Shown here: piece after piece, positions 42,243 through 54,600 of the stretch
How positions within the stretch are numbered: position 1 is the stretch's first letter
Layout: the number at the start of each line of letters is the position of its first letter
Assembly: GCA_004558205.1 (NCBI GenBank)
Contig: SFDM01000012.1
Span: forward strand, 1-64,000
Source of the DNA: Pyramidobacter piscolens
GTDB lineage: Bacteria > Synergistota > Synergistia > Synergistales > Dethiosulfovibrionaceae
Direction: 5' to 3'
DNA length: 64,000 bases
Position numbers and translations under genes: made by a program
The notes under the pieces: generated by a model
Seen by the model: the letters and a program-made list of their open reading frames with translations, nothing else
What the model was told of the DNA's origin: nothing
Databases searched by the model: none

Positions 42243-42627
42243 AAGACCACTTCCTTTGTAAAATGAAGTTTATCCTATGATTGGAGACTCCGCAAGTCTT
42301 TTTTAAGGTTCTCCCTCCTTGGACTTGGAAAAACGCCTTTTATGTGTGATCTCGAAGCATGCTTGCATGACAGGAAGTAATGTTTTTGTTTTGTACGAGA
42401 AGTATAATTCAAAAACACAAAATAGCGATATTCTTATTATAATAAATTCGCTGAGTTTTTCGTTTAAACTTGGAAATACGTTTAATGACGCTATGATGTG
42501 ATGGATAATTTTTTTTATGTGATATAATTGCCTTACGATTTGCAGGAAATATATCTTAAATCAGTGTTTGTCAGTATTTGAGAGCTGAAAAAATGCGTAA
42601 TTTCCGAGTTTAACTTTTTTGTGACGA
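42243..42627. other. AT-rich gene-free region before the V-ATPase operon
   Basis: Clearly lower in GC than either neighbour. It has several T-runs and an extra -10-like GATATAAT (42523-42530), but no supported open frame, repeat or origin-like cluster. Confidence 0.4.
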
Positions 42628-42656
42628 TTGACACATCTTGGGTCGAAAACTAAAAT
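42628..42656 (+). promoter_or_regulatory. Promoter of the V-ATPase operon
   Basis: Perfect TTGACA (42628-42633), 17-bp spacer, TAAAAT (42651-42656); about 100-nt leader to the first gene. Confidence 0.85.
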
Positions 42657-42762
42657 GAAACAGTGTGGGGCTCATATGCCGCAGTCTCTCTGAAGAGCTC
42701 CTGAATTTTGCTGAATGGAGAGGAGTTATCCTGACGTTTGGATTATGAAAGGAGGTGAGCGC

Positions 42763-43089
42763 ATGTCGACCAGCCTGACTGAAGAGATCAGGGGCGTTGA
42801 AGCCGAAGCCGCAAAGAAAGTGGCGGACGCCAAAGCGGAAGCATCGGATCTTGTTGCCAAAACCCGTGACGCTGCAGCGCTCCGTGTGAAGGAAGCGAAG
42901 CAGGCCCAGTTCCGTAAGTATCGCGAGCGTTTAGCTCAAGTCGAAGCCGAGGCGGGTAAAAAATCCGCCAAGGCCGTCGCTGACGGAGAAGTGGAGGCAG
43001 AGAAGTTCGTGGAGGCCCATAAGGGCGCGGTAAAGAAAACTGCACAGTGGTTAGCCGAAGAGGTGGTGTCTCGATATGGCCGTTGCTAG
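42763..43089 (+). CDS. V/A-type ATPase subunit G/H (peripheral stalk)
   Basis: 108 residues from the ATG at 42763 (AAAGGAGGTGAGC). Almost entirely Ala/Lys/Glu-rich helix, predicted as a right-handed coiled coil (about 5-100), the pattern of archaeal-type subunit H/G, which pairs with E to form the outer stalk. It overlaps the start of the I subunit by 14 bases. Identification rests on composition plus position at the head of the operon. Confidence 0.85.
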   Translation: MSTSLTEEIRGVEAEAAKKVADAKAEASDLVAKTRDAAALRVKEAKQAQFRKYRERLAQVEAEAGKKSAKAVADGEVEAEKFVEAHKGAVKKTAQWLAEEVVSRYGRC

Positions 43090-45088
43090 CGTCAAGAAAG
43101 TAGAGTTGTATGTGCACCGAACGGCGGTAGACGATGTCCTGTCGGTGCTTCAGGCCCGCGGAATCTGCGAGATTTCCGCGCCTGAAAAGGACGCTGCGAA
43201 CGATGCTGCCGCCAGTCGTCAGGCTCAGAGCGGCCGGGATTTTGGAGCTGCGCTGAGCGACGTTCATTATTTGACGCGATTCCTGACGCCCTACTATCAG
43301 GATCCCGTCGGAGGCCTTGCCAGAATGCTCGGCGAACGCGACGACGTGACCGTCGAAAAACTGGCCGAACTTTCGGCCCAGGTGGACGTCAAGGCCATGG
43401 CTGACGAAGTCCGCAAGCGCGAACGCCGCCAGACTGAGCTGCGTTCCGAAGTGCAGCAGGTCAAGGGCCTTCAGCAAATCCTTGCCGGTCTGAGCGCTTT
43501 TGAAATGCCGCTTTCCATGATCACCGAGGGAAGCAGGATGGTTGCCGGATTTCTCGGCACGGGACGCCCTGAGCAGCTGACCGAATGGAAAGCCGCCGTG
43601 GAGGAAACTCTCGGCAAAGATGCGGAATGCGTCCTTTCCATCCCCGGCAAAAACGAGCAGGGGATCGCCTGGGGCAGCGTGTATTATCTGCGCAGCCTCG
43701 AGGACAAGCTTCAGGAACTGTGCCTCAAGCACAGCGTCGCCAAGATTGAAATTCCTTCCACGCTGACCGGGACTGTCGGTGAAGAGCAGAAAAAGCTGGC
43801 TGCCCGCCTCAGCGCCCTGGAGCAGGAGGACAAGGACGGCGCTCTGTGGTTCGCTGATTTTGCAAAGGCCCATATGGACGAGATTCAGAAACTTGGCGAT
43901 TACCTGTCCAACATGAAGGAACGCCAGGACGCCGAATCCCGCAGCGAACATACCGATCAGGTGGTGTTCCTTACCGGCTGGGTTCCCGTCAGCAAGGAAA
44001 AGGACCTTCAAAAAGCCCTTGCGCCCTTTGAGCAGATGGCGGAGCTGAAGCTCACGGATCCGACCGAGGAGGACAACCCCCCGATCGTGCTGGAGAACAG
44101 GCCCTGCGCCCGTCCCTTTGAAATGCTGACGGTGCTTTACGGAGCTCCCGTTTATGGAGCGGTGGATCCCTCCTTCCCCATGATGCCCTTCTTCCTGCTT
44201 TTCTTCGGCATGTGCTACGCCGATGCCGGTTATGGCCTGCTGATCACCTACATCGCCATTCACTATTTGAAGAAGTACAAGAAGATGCCCGACAGCATCA
44301 AGCAGGCCTTGATCATGGTCAAGTACTGCGGTTACGCCACTATCGCCTTCGGTGCGGTGACGGGCAGCTGGATGGGCGATATGATCGACACGTTCCCGTT
44401 CCTGAGCTTCATCAGGCCCGTGAAGGACGTTTTTGTCCTCCTTGAGCCCATGAAGGATCCCATGACTCTTCTGGGGATCTCTCTGGCCCTTGGAATCGTT
44501 CACATTTTCTTCGGTATCTGCATCGCGGCTTACGCCAACATAAGAGACGGAAAGCTGTTTGCGGCATGCGTAGACCAGGGCGGTTGGCTTGCTTTACTGA
44601 CCGGCCTTCTGGTTTTCGGCGCCGGTTCGACAATCGCTCCCGCTCTTCTGCTGCCCGGCAAGTATCTTGCGGTTGCCGGCGCGGTTGTCCTGGTCCTGAC
44701 CCAGGGAAGAGAGAAGCCCAGCATCATCGGAAAGATCACTTCCGGTTTCCTGAGCCTCTACAATGTGACGGGCTATCTCGGCGACGTGCTCAGCTACAGC
44801 CGTTTGCTGGCGCTCGGCTTGGTCGGCGGCGCCGTGGCGATGATCATCAACCTGATGTCGTCGCTCTGTGCCGGGACTCCCTATATCGGCTGGATCGTGG
44901 CGCTCCTGATCTTTATCGGCGGGCACGTTTTCAGCATCGTGATCAACATCTTGGGAGCCTTCGTCCATCCTCTGCGTCTGCAGTACGTTGAGTTCTTTGG
45001 AAAGTTCTACAGCAGCGGCGGGACCATGTTCAACCCCTTCTGCTACAGAACGGATTACGTCAACATCTCCGGACAGAAGGACGCCTAA
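43076..45088 (+). CDS. ntpI: V/A-type ATPase subunit I (a subunit)
   Basis: 670 residues. A cytoplasmic N-terminal half (about 1-345) has coiled coils that contact the stalks. The membrane half (about 370-650) has about eight helices. PMMPFFLLFFGMCYADAGYG and SYSRLLALGLVGGAVAMIIN contain the conserved Arg (R of SYSR) that faces the ion-carrying Glu of the K ring. It forms the ion half-channels of the Vo motor. Confidence 0.96.
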   Translation: MAVASVKKVELYVHRTAVDDVLSVLQARGICEISAPEKDAANDAAASRQAQSGRDFGAALSDVHYLTRFLTPYYQDPVGGLARMLGERDDVTVEKLAELSAQVDVKAMADEVRKRERRQTELRSEVQQVKGLQQILAGLSAFEMPLSMITEGSRMVAGFLGTGRPEQLTEWKAAVEETLGKDAECVLSIPGKNEQGIAWGSVYYLRSLEDKLQELCLKHSVAKIEIPSTLTGTVGEEQKKLAARLSALEQEDKDGALWFADFAKAHMDEIQKLGDYLSNMKERQDAESRSEHTDQVVFLTGWVPVSKEKDLQKALAPFEQMAELKLTDPTEEDNPPIVLENRPCARPFEMLTVLYGAPVYGAVDPSFPMMPFFLLFFGMCYADAGYGLLITYIAIHYLKKYKKMPDSIKQALIMVKYCGYATIAFGAVTGSWMGDMIDTFPFLSFIRPVKDVFVLLEPMKDPMTLLGISLALGIVHIFFGICIAAYANIRDGKLFAACVDQGGWLALLTGLLVFGAGSTIAPALLLPGKYLAVAGAVVLVLTQGREKPSIIGKITSGFLSLYNVTGYLGDVLSYSRLLALGLVGGAVAMIINLMSSLCAGTPYIGWIVALLIFIGGHVFSIVINILGAFVHPLRLQYVEFFGKFYSSGGTMFNPFCYRTDYVNISGQKDA

Positions 45089-45144
45089 GTCCTGTCTGAA
45101 CAGAAACGAAACAGACCCAAATTTTCGAGGGGAGTGTATCATTT

Positions 45145-45621
45145 ATGGAATATCTCGGTATTGCTCTTGTAGTCCTTGGCGCGGCTCTGGCCGCTGGTCT
45201 TGCTGGCGTAGGTTCAGCCCTCGGCGTCGGTATCGCCGGTGAAGTGGGTGCCGGCGTCATGACTGAAGATCCCGGCAAGTTCGGTCTTGTCCTTATGCTC
45301 CAGGCTCTTCCCGGCACGCAGGGCATTTACGGCCTGCTGATCGCCTTCTTCGCCATGCTCAAGGTCGGCCTGGTGGGCGGTGAGCCCGTGCAGATCGACT
45401 GGGTACACGGCCTTGCCATCATGTTTGCCTGCCTGCCCATCGCTTTGGGCGGCTGGATTTCCGCAATCGCTCAGGGTAAGACCTCCGCTGCCAGCATCCA
45501 GATGATCGCCAAGCAGCCCGGCGAAGCCGGTAAGGCCGTTATCCTTCCCGCGATGGTTGAGACTTATGCGGTGCTTGCCCTCCTCGTCAGCATCCTTCTT
45601 ATGAACGGCATCCGCCTCTAA
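45145..45621 (+). CDS. ntpK: V-type Na+-ATPase K (proteolipid) subunit
   Basis: 158 residues forming two fused helical hairpins (four helices), as in Enterococcus NtpK rather than the 80-residue c subunit of F-ATPases. The Na+ site is intact: L55-P-G-T58-Q59 in hairpin one, Q110 and E139 in hairpin two. Q110 and E139 carry the same numbers as the experimentally known Enterococcus hirae residues (T64 and Q65 there correspond to T58 and Q59). Specificity for Na+ over H+ is therefore likely. A GGGGAG site precedes the start. Confidence 0.96.
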   Translation: MEYLGIALVVLGAALAAGLAGVGSALGVGIAGEVGAGVMTEDPGKFGLVLMLQALPGTQGIYGLLIAFFAMLKVGLVGGEPVQIDWVHGLAIMFACLPIALGGWISAIAQGKTSAASIQMIAKQPGEAGKAVILPAMVETYAVLALLVSILLMNGIRL

Positions 45622-45634
45622 GTTCAGGTTGACC

Positions 45635-46219
45635 ATGGCACTTGCCGACATCAGAAAAAAAATCGAACAGGACGCGGCGAACGAAGCTGAGAGACTGCTC
45701 GATCAGGCAAGGAAACAGGCCGACGCCCTGAACAAAGAGGCCGACGCCGAAGTTTCCAAGAGCGAAGCGTACTATGAAGGCCTTTACAAGGCCGAGGCTC
45801 CTGAGATTTACCGCCGCGCTGAGATCGTCGCTGGTCTGGACGTGAAAAAGTACATGCTCGGCGCGAAGCAGAAGCTGATCGGAGACAGCTATGACGCAGC
45901 GCTTGAAAATCTGTGCAGGCTTTCCGACGACAAGTACCTCGCTTTTATGGGAAAACTTCTTGACCAGGCCGTTCGCAGCGGTGACGAGGAACTGCTGATC
46001 GGTCCCGGGGAGAAGAGAATTAACCAGGCCTGGATTACCAAGTACAACGAAACCAAAGGCAAAAAACTGACTATCGCGGCGGAGAAGGCCGACATTAAAG
46101 GCGGCTTTATCCTTCGCAGCGGCAAGATCAGCGAAAACTGCTCACTCGAAACCCTGGTCCGCTGGCTCAAGGATGACTTGGAGTCCGACGTCGTCAAACG
46201 CCTGTTTGGCGCGGAATAG
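45635..46219 (+). CDS. ntpE: V/A-type ATPase subunit E (peripheral stalk)
   Basis: 194 residues from the ATG at 45635. An N-terminal charged coiled coil (about 1-80) is followed by a globular head (about 90-194) with KGGFILRSGKISENCSLETL, the usual E-subunit ending. It forms the peripheral stalk with G/H. It lies 13 bases after K; its ribosome site (TTCAGG) is weak. Confidence 0.93.
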   Translation: MALADIRKKIEQDAANEAERLLDQARKQADALNKEADAEVSKSEAYYEGLYKAEAPEIYRRAEIVAGLDVKKYMLGAKQKLIGDSYDAALENLCRLSDDKYLAFMGKLLDQAVRSGDEELLIGPGEKRINQAWITKYNETKGKKLTIAAEKADIKGGFILRSGKISENCSLETLVRWLKDDLESDVVKRLFGAE

Positions 46220-46230
46220 GTGGTGTGATC

Positions 46231-47244
46231 ATGGCCCCGAAGGAGCGGTATGGGTACGCTGTAGCGCGTCTGAGGGCGCTTGAGAACCGTCTGCTTGACG
46301 AGGCAATCCTCCAGAGGATGATTGACTGCGACACCCTGGAGGCGGCCATCAAAGTACTTGGAGAAACTCCCTACTCAACCTGGCTGATGGAGCTGAAATC
46401 GCCATTGGAATTCGACAAGGCGATCGAGGCGGAACTTCAGCACAGCTACACTGAGATCACATCCTTCACGCCCGACAGCGAACTGGTCGGCCTTCTTCGG
46501 CTGGTGTACGACGTGCACAACGTCAAGACCCTGCTGAAGAGCCAATTCCTTGTGGCCGGAGGAGAGAAGCGCAGGCTGGACCTGCTCACCTCTCTCGGCA
46601 ACATCGACACGGACAAGCTGATCCTCGCCGTCGAAGGCGAAGTGTACTGGGAGCTTCCCTATGGCTTTAATCAGGCGATCCCTGAAGCCCTCGCATCGTG
46701 GGAGCAGAATCATAACGCTCTGGCTGTCGAAAAGATCCTTGACAGGGTGTATTATGACGCTCTCCTGAAAGTTGCCGGCGGACTTGGAATGGAGCAGGTG
46801 CAGGAGTGGGTCAAAAACCGCGTTGACGGCGAAAACCTGAAGACCCTTCTGCGGCTCAGCCGTATTGACATCGACCATGGAACCATTCCCTCCTTCCTTC
46901 ACGAAGGCGGCGTGATTCCCTGCAACAGGCTGACGCCTCTCATTACCGAGCCCGTGGAGAATTGGGCAAGAATGCTTGCCTTCTCCGATATTGGCGCCCT
47001 GCTCAGTCCCTTCTCTGAAGGAGGAGACTTTAACACGTTACTTGTCCGGTTCGAAAGGGACCTGGACAACTTCATCTCCGGCGTCATCGCCAAGACTCGC
47101 TACAGTGCCTTTGAACCGGCGAACGTGGTCCGTTACCTTTGGACCAAGGAGATCGAAGCGAAGAACCTGCGGGTAGTCCTCGTCTCTGTGGCTAACGGAG
47201 TCGAGAAAGACGCTATAAGGGGGTTGTTGCGCGATGTCCGCTGA
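46231..47244 (+). CDS. ntpC: V/A-type ATPase subunit C (d, central stalk socket)
   Basis: 337 residues from the ATG at 46231 (GGTGGTG upstream); GTG 46225 is an alternative. Helical throughout, with the family's three-fold repeat: GYAVARLRALENRLLDEAIL, then YDVHNVKTLLKSQF, then ENLKTLLRLSRIDID and EAKNLRVVLVSVANG. It links the rotor shaft to the K ring. Confidence 0.94.
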   Translation: MAPKERYGYAVARLRALENRLLDEAILQRMIDCDTLEAAIKVLGETPYSTWLMELKSPLEFDKAIEAELQHSYTEITSFTPDSELVGLLRLVYDVHNVKTLLKSQFLVAGGEKRRLDLLTSLGNIDTDKLILAVEGEVYWELPYGFNQAIPEALASWEQNHNALAVEKILDRVYYDALLKVAGGLGMEQVQEWVKNRVDGENLKTLLRLSRIDIDHGTIPSFLHEGGVIPCNRLTPLITEPVENWARMLAFSDIGALLSPFSEGGDFNTLLVRFERDLDNFISGVIAKTRYSAFEPANVVRYLWTKEIEAKNLRVVLVSVANGVEKDAIRGLLRDVR

Positions 47245-47569
47245 TGCCAGCAGAAAGAAAATGGCAGCTGTTGGAGCCTATGACACCGTACTTCCCTTTC
47301 AGGCAGTCGGCGTCCGGCCCTTTCCCGTTGAAACAGATGACGAAGTTGCCGAAACCGTGAGCCGCCTGGCTCGCGAGGACTACGGCGTGATCTTCGTCGA
47401 GGAGCGATGCTTTGTCGCTCAGGCTTCTCTTATTGATGGACTCGTTCAGGAGTACGCGTCGAGTATCATCCCGATTCCCGGAATCCGCGGATCGATCGGC
47501 GTAGGCCTCAGCTCGGTGCGTAAGAGCGTTGAACGGGCCGTCGGCATGGACATCTTTGCAGAGAAATAG
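47234..47569 (+). CDS. ntpF: V/A-type ATPase subunit F
   Basis: 111 residues. The Rossmann-like small domain VGAYDTVLPFQAVGVRPFPV and EDYGVIFVEERCF are characteristic, and IIPIPGIRGSIGVGL precedes the C-terminal helix. It starts 11 bases inside the C gene. It contacts subunit D in the central rotor. Confidence 0.92.
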   Translation: MSADASRKKMAAVGAYDTVLPFQAVGVRPFPVETDDEVAETVSRLAREDYGVIFVEERCFVAQASLIDGLVQEYASSIIPIPGIRGSIGVGLSSVRKSVERAVGMDIFAEK

Positions 47570-47593
47570 TTGGATAACCTGGAGGCGATTGGT

Positions 47594-49377
<1,784 letters not shown>

Positions 49378-49381
<4 letters not shown>

Positions 49382-50784
49382 TGCTGCCAAGAGAGTATAA
49401 AACAGTTGCCAGCCTCCAGGGGCCTCTTCTGGGCGTTGAGTGCGTGACTGACGTTCGTTACGACGAGCTCGTCGAGATCGAGCTGGCCAGCGGCGAACGC
49501 CGCCGCGGCAGAGTCCTCGAAATCGACTCCAAAAAAGCTCTGGTTCAGGTTTTCGAGGGCACCGACGGCCTCGATACCTCCACCACCACGGTGCGGTTCC
49601 TGGGCAAAGTGCTGACCCTGCCCGTTTCTACGGACATGCTGGGACGCGTCTTCAACGGACGCGGCGACCCCATCGACGGCGGCGCTCCGATCATCCCCGA
49701 CAAGGCCATCGACGTCAACGGGCTTCCCATGAACCCCTATTCGAGAGCCTTCCCCGACGAGTTCATTCAGACCGGTATCTCCACCATCGACGGAATGAAC
49801 CCCATGGTCCGCGGGCAGAAGCTTCCCATCTTCTCCGCCTCGGGGCTTCCCCACAACCGCATGGCCGCCCAGCTCGCCCGTCAGGCCAACGTGATCGGCG
49901 GCGGCAGCGAGAAGTTCGCCGTCGTGTTCGCCGCCATGGGCATCACCTTTGAAGAAGCTTCGTTCTTCATGGAAGACTTCCGCAAAACCGGCGCCCTTGA
50001 GAGAACGGTCATGTTCATCAACCTCGCCAACGACCCGGCCATCGAGCGTATCTTCACGCCCAAGCTGGCGCTGACCACCGCCGAATATCTGGCCTTCGAG
50101 CACAACATGCACGTGCTGGTCATCCTGACCGACCTTACCAACTACTGCGAAGCTCTCCGCGAGATTTCCGCAGCCCGTAAGGAAGTTCCCGGCCGCCGCG
50201 GCTACCCCGGTTATCTCTATACCGACCTCGCGACGATGTACGAGCGCGCCGGCAAGGTCAAGGGAAGCACCGGTTCCATCACCCAGGTGCCCATCCTGAC
50301 CATGCCTGAAGACGACAAGACTCACCCGATCCCCGACCTGACGGGCTACATCACCGAAGGCCAGATCATCCTGAGCCGCAACCTGCACCGCAAGGGCATC
50401 TATCCGCCCGTGGACGTCATGCCCTCCCTGTCCCGCCTGAAGGATAAGGGCATCGGCAAGGGCAAGACCCGCGAAGATCACGCCGACCTTATGAACCAGC
50501 TCTTCGCAGCCTACGCCCGCGGCAAGGAAGCCAAGGAATTGGCGGTCATCCTGGGCGACGGCGCTCTGAGCGAGGACGACAAGGCCTTCGCGAAGTTCGC
50601 CGACCGCTTTGAGGACGAATACGTCCGCCAGGGCGAGTACAAGAACCGTACCATTGAAGAGACCCTCCGTCTCGGCTGGGAACTCCTGACGCTGATTCCC
50701 GTCAAGGAACTCAAGCGAGTCAAGGACGCCTATATCCAGAAATACCTGATGCCGCTTAAGGAAAAATCAGAGGCTAAGGCTTAA
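49378..50784 (+). CDS. ntpB: V/A-type ATPase regulatory subunit B
   Basis: 468 residues. It starts ATGATG, overlapping the ntpA stop (GATAATCGATGATG), with GGAGGCG upstream. B-subunit features are GRVFNGRGDPIDGGAPI, then SASGLPHNRMAAQLARQA where a P-loop would be in A, then GYPGYLYTDLATMYERAG. It is catalytically silent and alternates with A in the hexamer. Confidence 0.97.
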
Positions 50785-50799
50785 GGAGGGGGGATTCCA

Positions 50800-51423
50800 A
50801 TGGCACGCGTGAACGTGAACCCCAACCGTATGGAGCTCTCGAAGCTCAAGAAACGTCTCGTCGTCGCCAAACGCGGGCATAAACTGCTCAAGGACAAACA
50901 GGACGCCCTGATCAAGGCTTTCCTTGAAAAGGCGCGCGCCGTCAAGGCCACCCGTGAAAACGTCGAAGCCGATCTGGTCTCCTGCTACAGAAGCTTCCTC
51001 ATGGCACGCGCCCAGACGCTGCCGGCGATGCTAGAACAGGCCCTGATGATCTCAGGCAGCACCTGCTCCCTCGCCGTGACCGAACGCAACGTGATGAGCG
51101 TGATCGTTCCCGAGTACGAAGTGCATCAGGAGGGCAACACCTTCAACTATGGCATGGCCACGACGCCGGCCAGCCTTGACGTGGCCCTGGAAGACTTCTC
51201 GAAGATCATTCCCAAGCTGCTTCAGCTTGCGGCCGACGAGAAAGCCGTCGCTCTGATGTCCTCCGAAATCGAGCGCACGCGCCGCCGCGTGAACGCCCTT
51301 GAACACGTCATGATCCCCAACTATGCGGAGACCATCAAGTACATCTCCATGAAGCTGGAAGAACAGGAGCGCTCGAACACGAGCCGCCTCATGAAAGTCA
51401 AGGAGATCGTCAGCGCGCATTAG
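50800..51423 (+). CDS. ntpD: V/A-type ATPase subunit D (central shaft)
   Basis: 207 residues, starting MARVNVNPNRMELSKLKKRL and ending in a long helix; the antiparallel coiled-coil pattern (about 10-75 and 140-200) with RTRRRVNALEHVMIPNYAET is the D-subunit signature. It is the rotor axle. Last gene of the operon, followed by a terminator. Confidence 0.96.
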   Translation: MARVNVNPNRMELSKLKKRLVVAKRGHKLLKDKQDALIKAFLEKARAVKATRENVEADLVSCYRSFLMARAQTLPAMLEQALMISGSTCSLAVTERNVMSVIVPEYEVHQEGNTFNYGMATTPASLDVALEDFSKIIPKLLQLAADEKAVALMSSEIERTRRRVNALEHVMIPNYAETIKYISMKLEEQERSNTSRLMKVKEIVSAH

Positions 51424-51445
51424 CGACGAAACCTGCAAAAAACGA

Positions 51446-51490
51446 AAATCCGGCCCCGCGAAGGTCTACTTCGCCAAGGCCGGATTTTTG
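51446..51490 (+). terminator. Terminator of the V-ATPase operon
   Basis: AAATCCGGCC pairs with GGCCGGATTT (51446-51455 with 51478-51487), with an inner GCGAAG/CTTCGC hairpin, ending TTTTTG. Confidence 0.9.
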
Positions 51491-51536
51491 TTGCTCTTGC
51501 GTGAATAATCCTTTGAGTAATCTACCAAGTTTACCC

Positions 51537-51565
51537 TTGAAAGCTATGACGGTTCCAGCTAAAAT
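51537..51565 (+). promoter_or_regulatory. Promoter of the hybrid histidine kinase gene
   Basis: TTGAAA (51537-51542), 17-bp spacer, TAAAAT (51560-51565). Confidence 0.7.
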
Positions 51566-51654
51566 ACAATTTATATTCGGCCTGTGAATTTCAGGCCCTT
51601 GCGGCCGCAACACGCCCTTTCATTCTTTACTAAACGATAGCAGGATAGAATAGT

Positions 51655-51677
51655 AATTCTCCATTTGCTGGAGAATT
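51655..51677 (+). promoter_or_regulatory. Hairpin covering the ribosome binding site of the kinase gene
   Basis: AATTCTCC (51655-51662) and GGAGAATT (51670-51677) are exact complements around a 7-nt loop; GGAG is the only ribosome-site candidate before the ATG at 51679. Melting or binding would be needed for efficient translation. Confidence 0.6.
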
Positions 51678-51678
51678 G

Positions 51679-54600
51679 ATGGGTTCTAATCATAAAAATA
51701 CCAGCAGAAATAAGGGGACAATCATAACAACTATAAAAATTATAAAAAGAATTTTGCTATCGGCGATGTGCGCTCTGATCCTGCTGCCGTGGGCGTCTTT
51801 CGGCAGTGCCGCGGAACGCGGGACGAAAGAAGTCCGAGTCGGCTGGTACGACACGGGGCGCGACGAGAAAATCGGAGAAAATACGGGGTCGCACGGTTAC
51901 TATTATGAATATCTCCAGGCATTGCGGCAGTATACGCACTGGAAGTACAGCTATGTGCGCGGCAGTTGGGATCAGTGCATGGATATGCTGGCAAAGGGAA
52001 CCATCGACCTCCTCGGCTTCGTCCACAAGTCCGCTGCCCGCGAGAGGATATACGGTTACACAGAGCTTCCGATGGCCCTTTCCGCGGGAATCCTCGTGAC
52101 CTTGGGCGAGGATGAACGGCTTGGCTACGGAGAATACAGCGCTTTCAACGGCATCACCGTCGGCGTTTACAAGAGCAACGGTTTTAACGAGGATTTTGAG
52201 GAGTATTGCCGGCGCAGGAACGTGAGCGTGACTTATCGGACCTATGACTCGCTGGTAGAGCTGTTGGCCGCGCTCGAACAAAAATCCCTGGACGCCGCCG
52301 TCCTTGCCGACGAGGATAAGGATCCCAGCCTACGGGTGATCGCGAAATTTGCGCCTCAGAAACAGTATTTTGTGACGAGCTCCAAGAACCAAAAATTCCT
52401 CGAAGAGCTTAACGAGGCCATGTTCGACGTCAACGCCTTTGTCCCCAACCTGAACGCCGATCTGGCCAGAAAGTACTGGTCTACCGGAGTTGGCGGCACG
52501 CCTCTTTTTACTGCCGAAGAGCAGCGTTTCATCAAAGACCACCCCACGATCCTGGTCATGTACGACGCAGGATGGCAGCCTATCGAATATTTCAGCGAAA
52601 AGACGCGGCGATACGAGGGCGTCGGTCCGGCGCTGTTCCGCCTCTTGGGGGAGCGCAGCGGCATCCGTTTCGCCGCCGACGGCGATGTCTCGACGAGCGG
52701 TGAAACTCTGGCGCGCCTGGCGGAGCGGGAACCCGAAAATCAGCTTTCGACGATTTCCTATGATTACTACTGGGCCGACAGGCATAACGTGCGCATCACA
52801 CAGCCCTTTTTCACGTCGGCGATCGTCAAGGTGGGCAGGAACTTCGACGCGCCCAGCCCTGTCGTGGCCGTAAATCAAAAGGCCTACTTCACCTACCTGA
52901 TGCGCGGGGATCTGCAGAGATGTACGGCGATGCACTTCGACAGGCAGGCCGAGCGTTTCGACGCGGTCCTGGAAGGCCGCGTCGACTACACCTATTGCAC
53001 CGAGGCTCAGGCGAATTACTATCTCTCCCTTCCCAAATACCGGAAGCTGAAAGCTCAGGAAGTTCCCGGTTTTGAGCAGAAAGTGTGCATTTCCATCTCC
53101 AAGAACAGCAGCCCCGCGCTGATGACCATCCTCTCCAAATGCCTCGCCAGCATCTCCAGCGACGAGATGGCCGAGATCATCAGGAAAAACGCCGACGTCC
53201 GCTACGAACCGACGATGACGGATTTTTTCTATCTCTACCCTGTGGCGAGCGTCGCGGCCGCCGGGCTTATGCTTCTTTTCATCGTGATCGCGGCGGCGCA
53301 GGTCAAAATCAGCCGGCTGAAGAGGATTGCCTCAGAAAAGGCGAATCAAGCGAAGTCACAGTTCCTTTCGCAGATGAGCCACGACATGAGGACGCCGCTG
53401 AACAGCATTCTGGGCATGACTTACCTTGCTTTGGGGGTTGAGGGGCTTCCCCGGAGAGCGCAGAGTTATATGAAAAAAGTCAGCATCTCCGGCAAATACC
53501 TCCTGAGCCTGATCAACGACGTGCTTGACATGTCGGCTATCGAGTCGGGCAAGCTGAAGATCGTCAGCGCCCCCTTCGACTTCAAACAGCTGATCCTCTC
53601 CCTGAGCAGCGTGTATTTCTCCCAGTGCCAGGCGAAGAAGGTCGACTTTGAAGTGCGGATTCTCAACTGCCTTGACGAACGCCTGATCGGCGACCAGCTG
53701 CGCCTGAACCAGGTCCTCATGAATTTGCTGTCCAACGCGGCCAAGTTCACCGATCGCGGCCATATCTGGCTGACCATGGAACAGCGCAGCGAACAGAAGG
53801 ATCGCGCCGTCATCAGATTTACCGTTACAGATACAGGCTGCGGCATCAGTGAAGAAATGCTCTCCCGCCTTTTCAGCCCCTTTGAGCAGGAAAGCTCCGA
53901 GACGGTGCTGAAGCATGGCGGAAGCGGTTTGGGCCTTTCCATCGTGAAGAATCTGCTCGCCATGATGAAAGGGACCATTCAGGTTCAGAGCAAAAAAGGC
54001 GAGGGGACCACCTTCGTCGTAGACCTTCCCTTCGAGCGCTGCCTCGACAGGTCGCTGCGCAACGAGTTCAGCGTGCCCGACGTGCGCGTGTTGGTGCTTG
54101 ACGAAGACGCTGCCTCGCTGAATTGCGTCACATCGGTTTTCAGCTGGATCGGCGTGCGATTCACCCGCGTCGGCGCGGAAGATGAGGCGATGGCGGAACT
54201 GGCCGCCGCTGCGGAAGCTCACGACGCCTACAAAATCTGCTTCATAGACTGGAGTGTGTTCCAGCATAAAGGGCTGGAGGTCTGCCGGCGGATCCGTTCC
54301 GTTTACAGCAGGGACGTGCTGCTCATCGTCGCTTTGGCCTACGACCTGGTCCTGGCCGACAGTGAAACGCAAGCGGCCGGCGCGGATTTGGCAATCACCA
54401 AGCCCCTGTTCCAGTCCACCATCTTCGACCTGTTTATGTCGCTGCCGGGCAGGCGTTTAGTACGGGAAAGCAAGGCCGCTCAGAGCTGCGACCTGTCGGG
54501 GCGCCGCGTCCTCCTTGCCGAGGACAACGAGATGAACCGAATCGTCGCTGCAGGGCTTCTTGGGAAGGCCGGCGTCGTCTGCGACACGGCGAATAACGGC

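Noticed and set aside
42243..42627. AT-rich stretch considered as a replication origin
   Set aside because: No cluster of TTATCCACA-type boxes and no dnaA or dnaN nearby; AT-rich spacers are common in this window.
42788..44503. A 571-codon minus-strand frame opposite the V-ATPase genes
   Set aside because: Mirror of the coding strand of subunits G/H and I; no domain or ribosome site.
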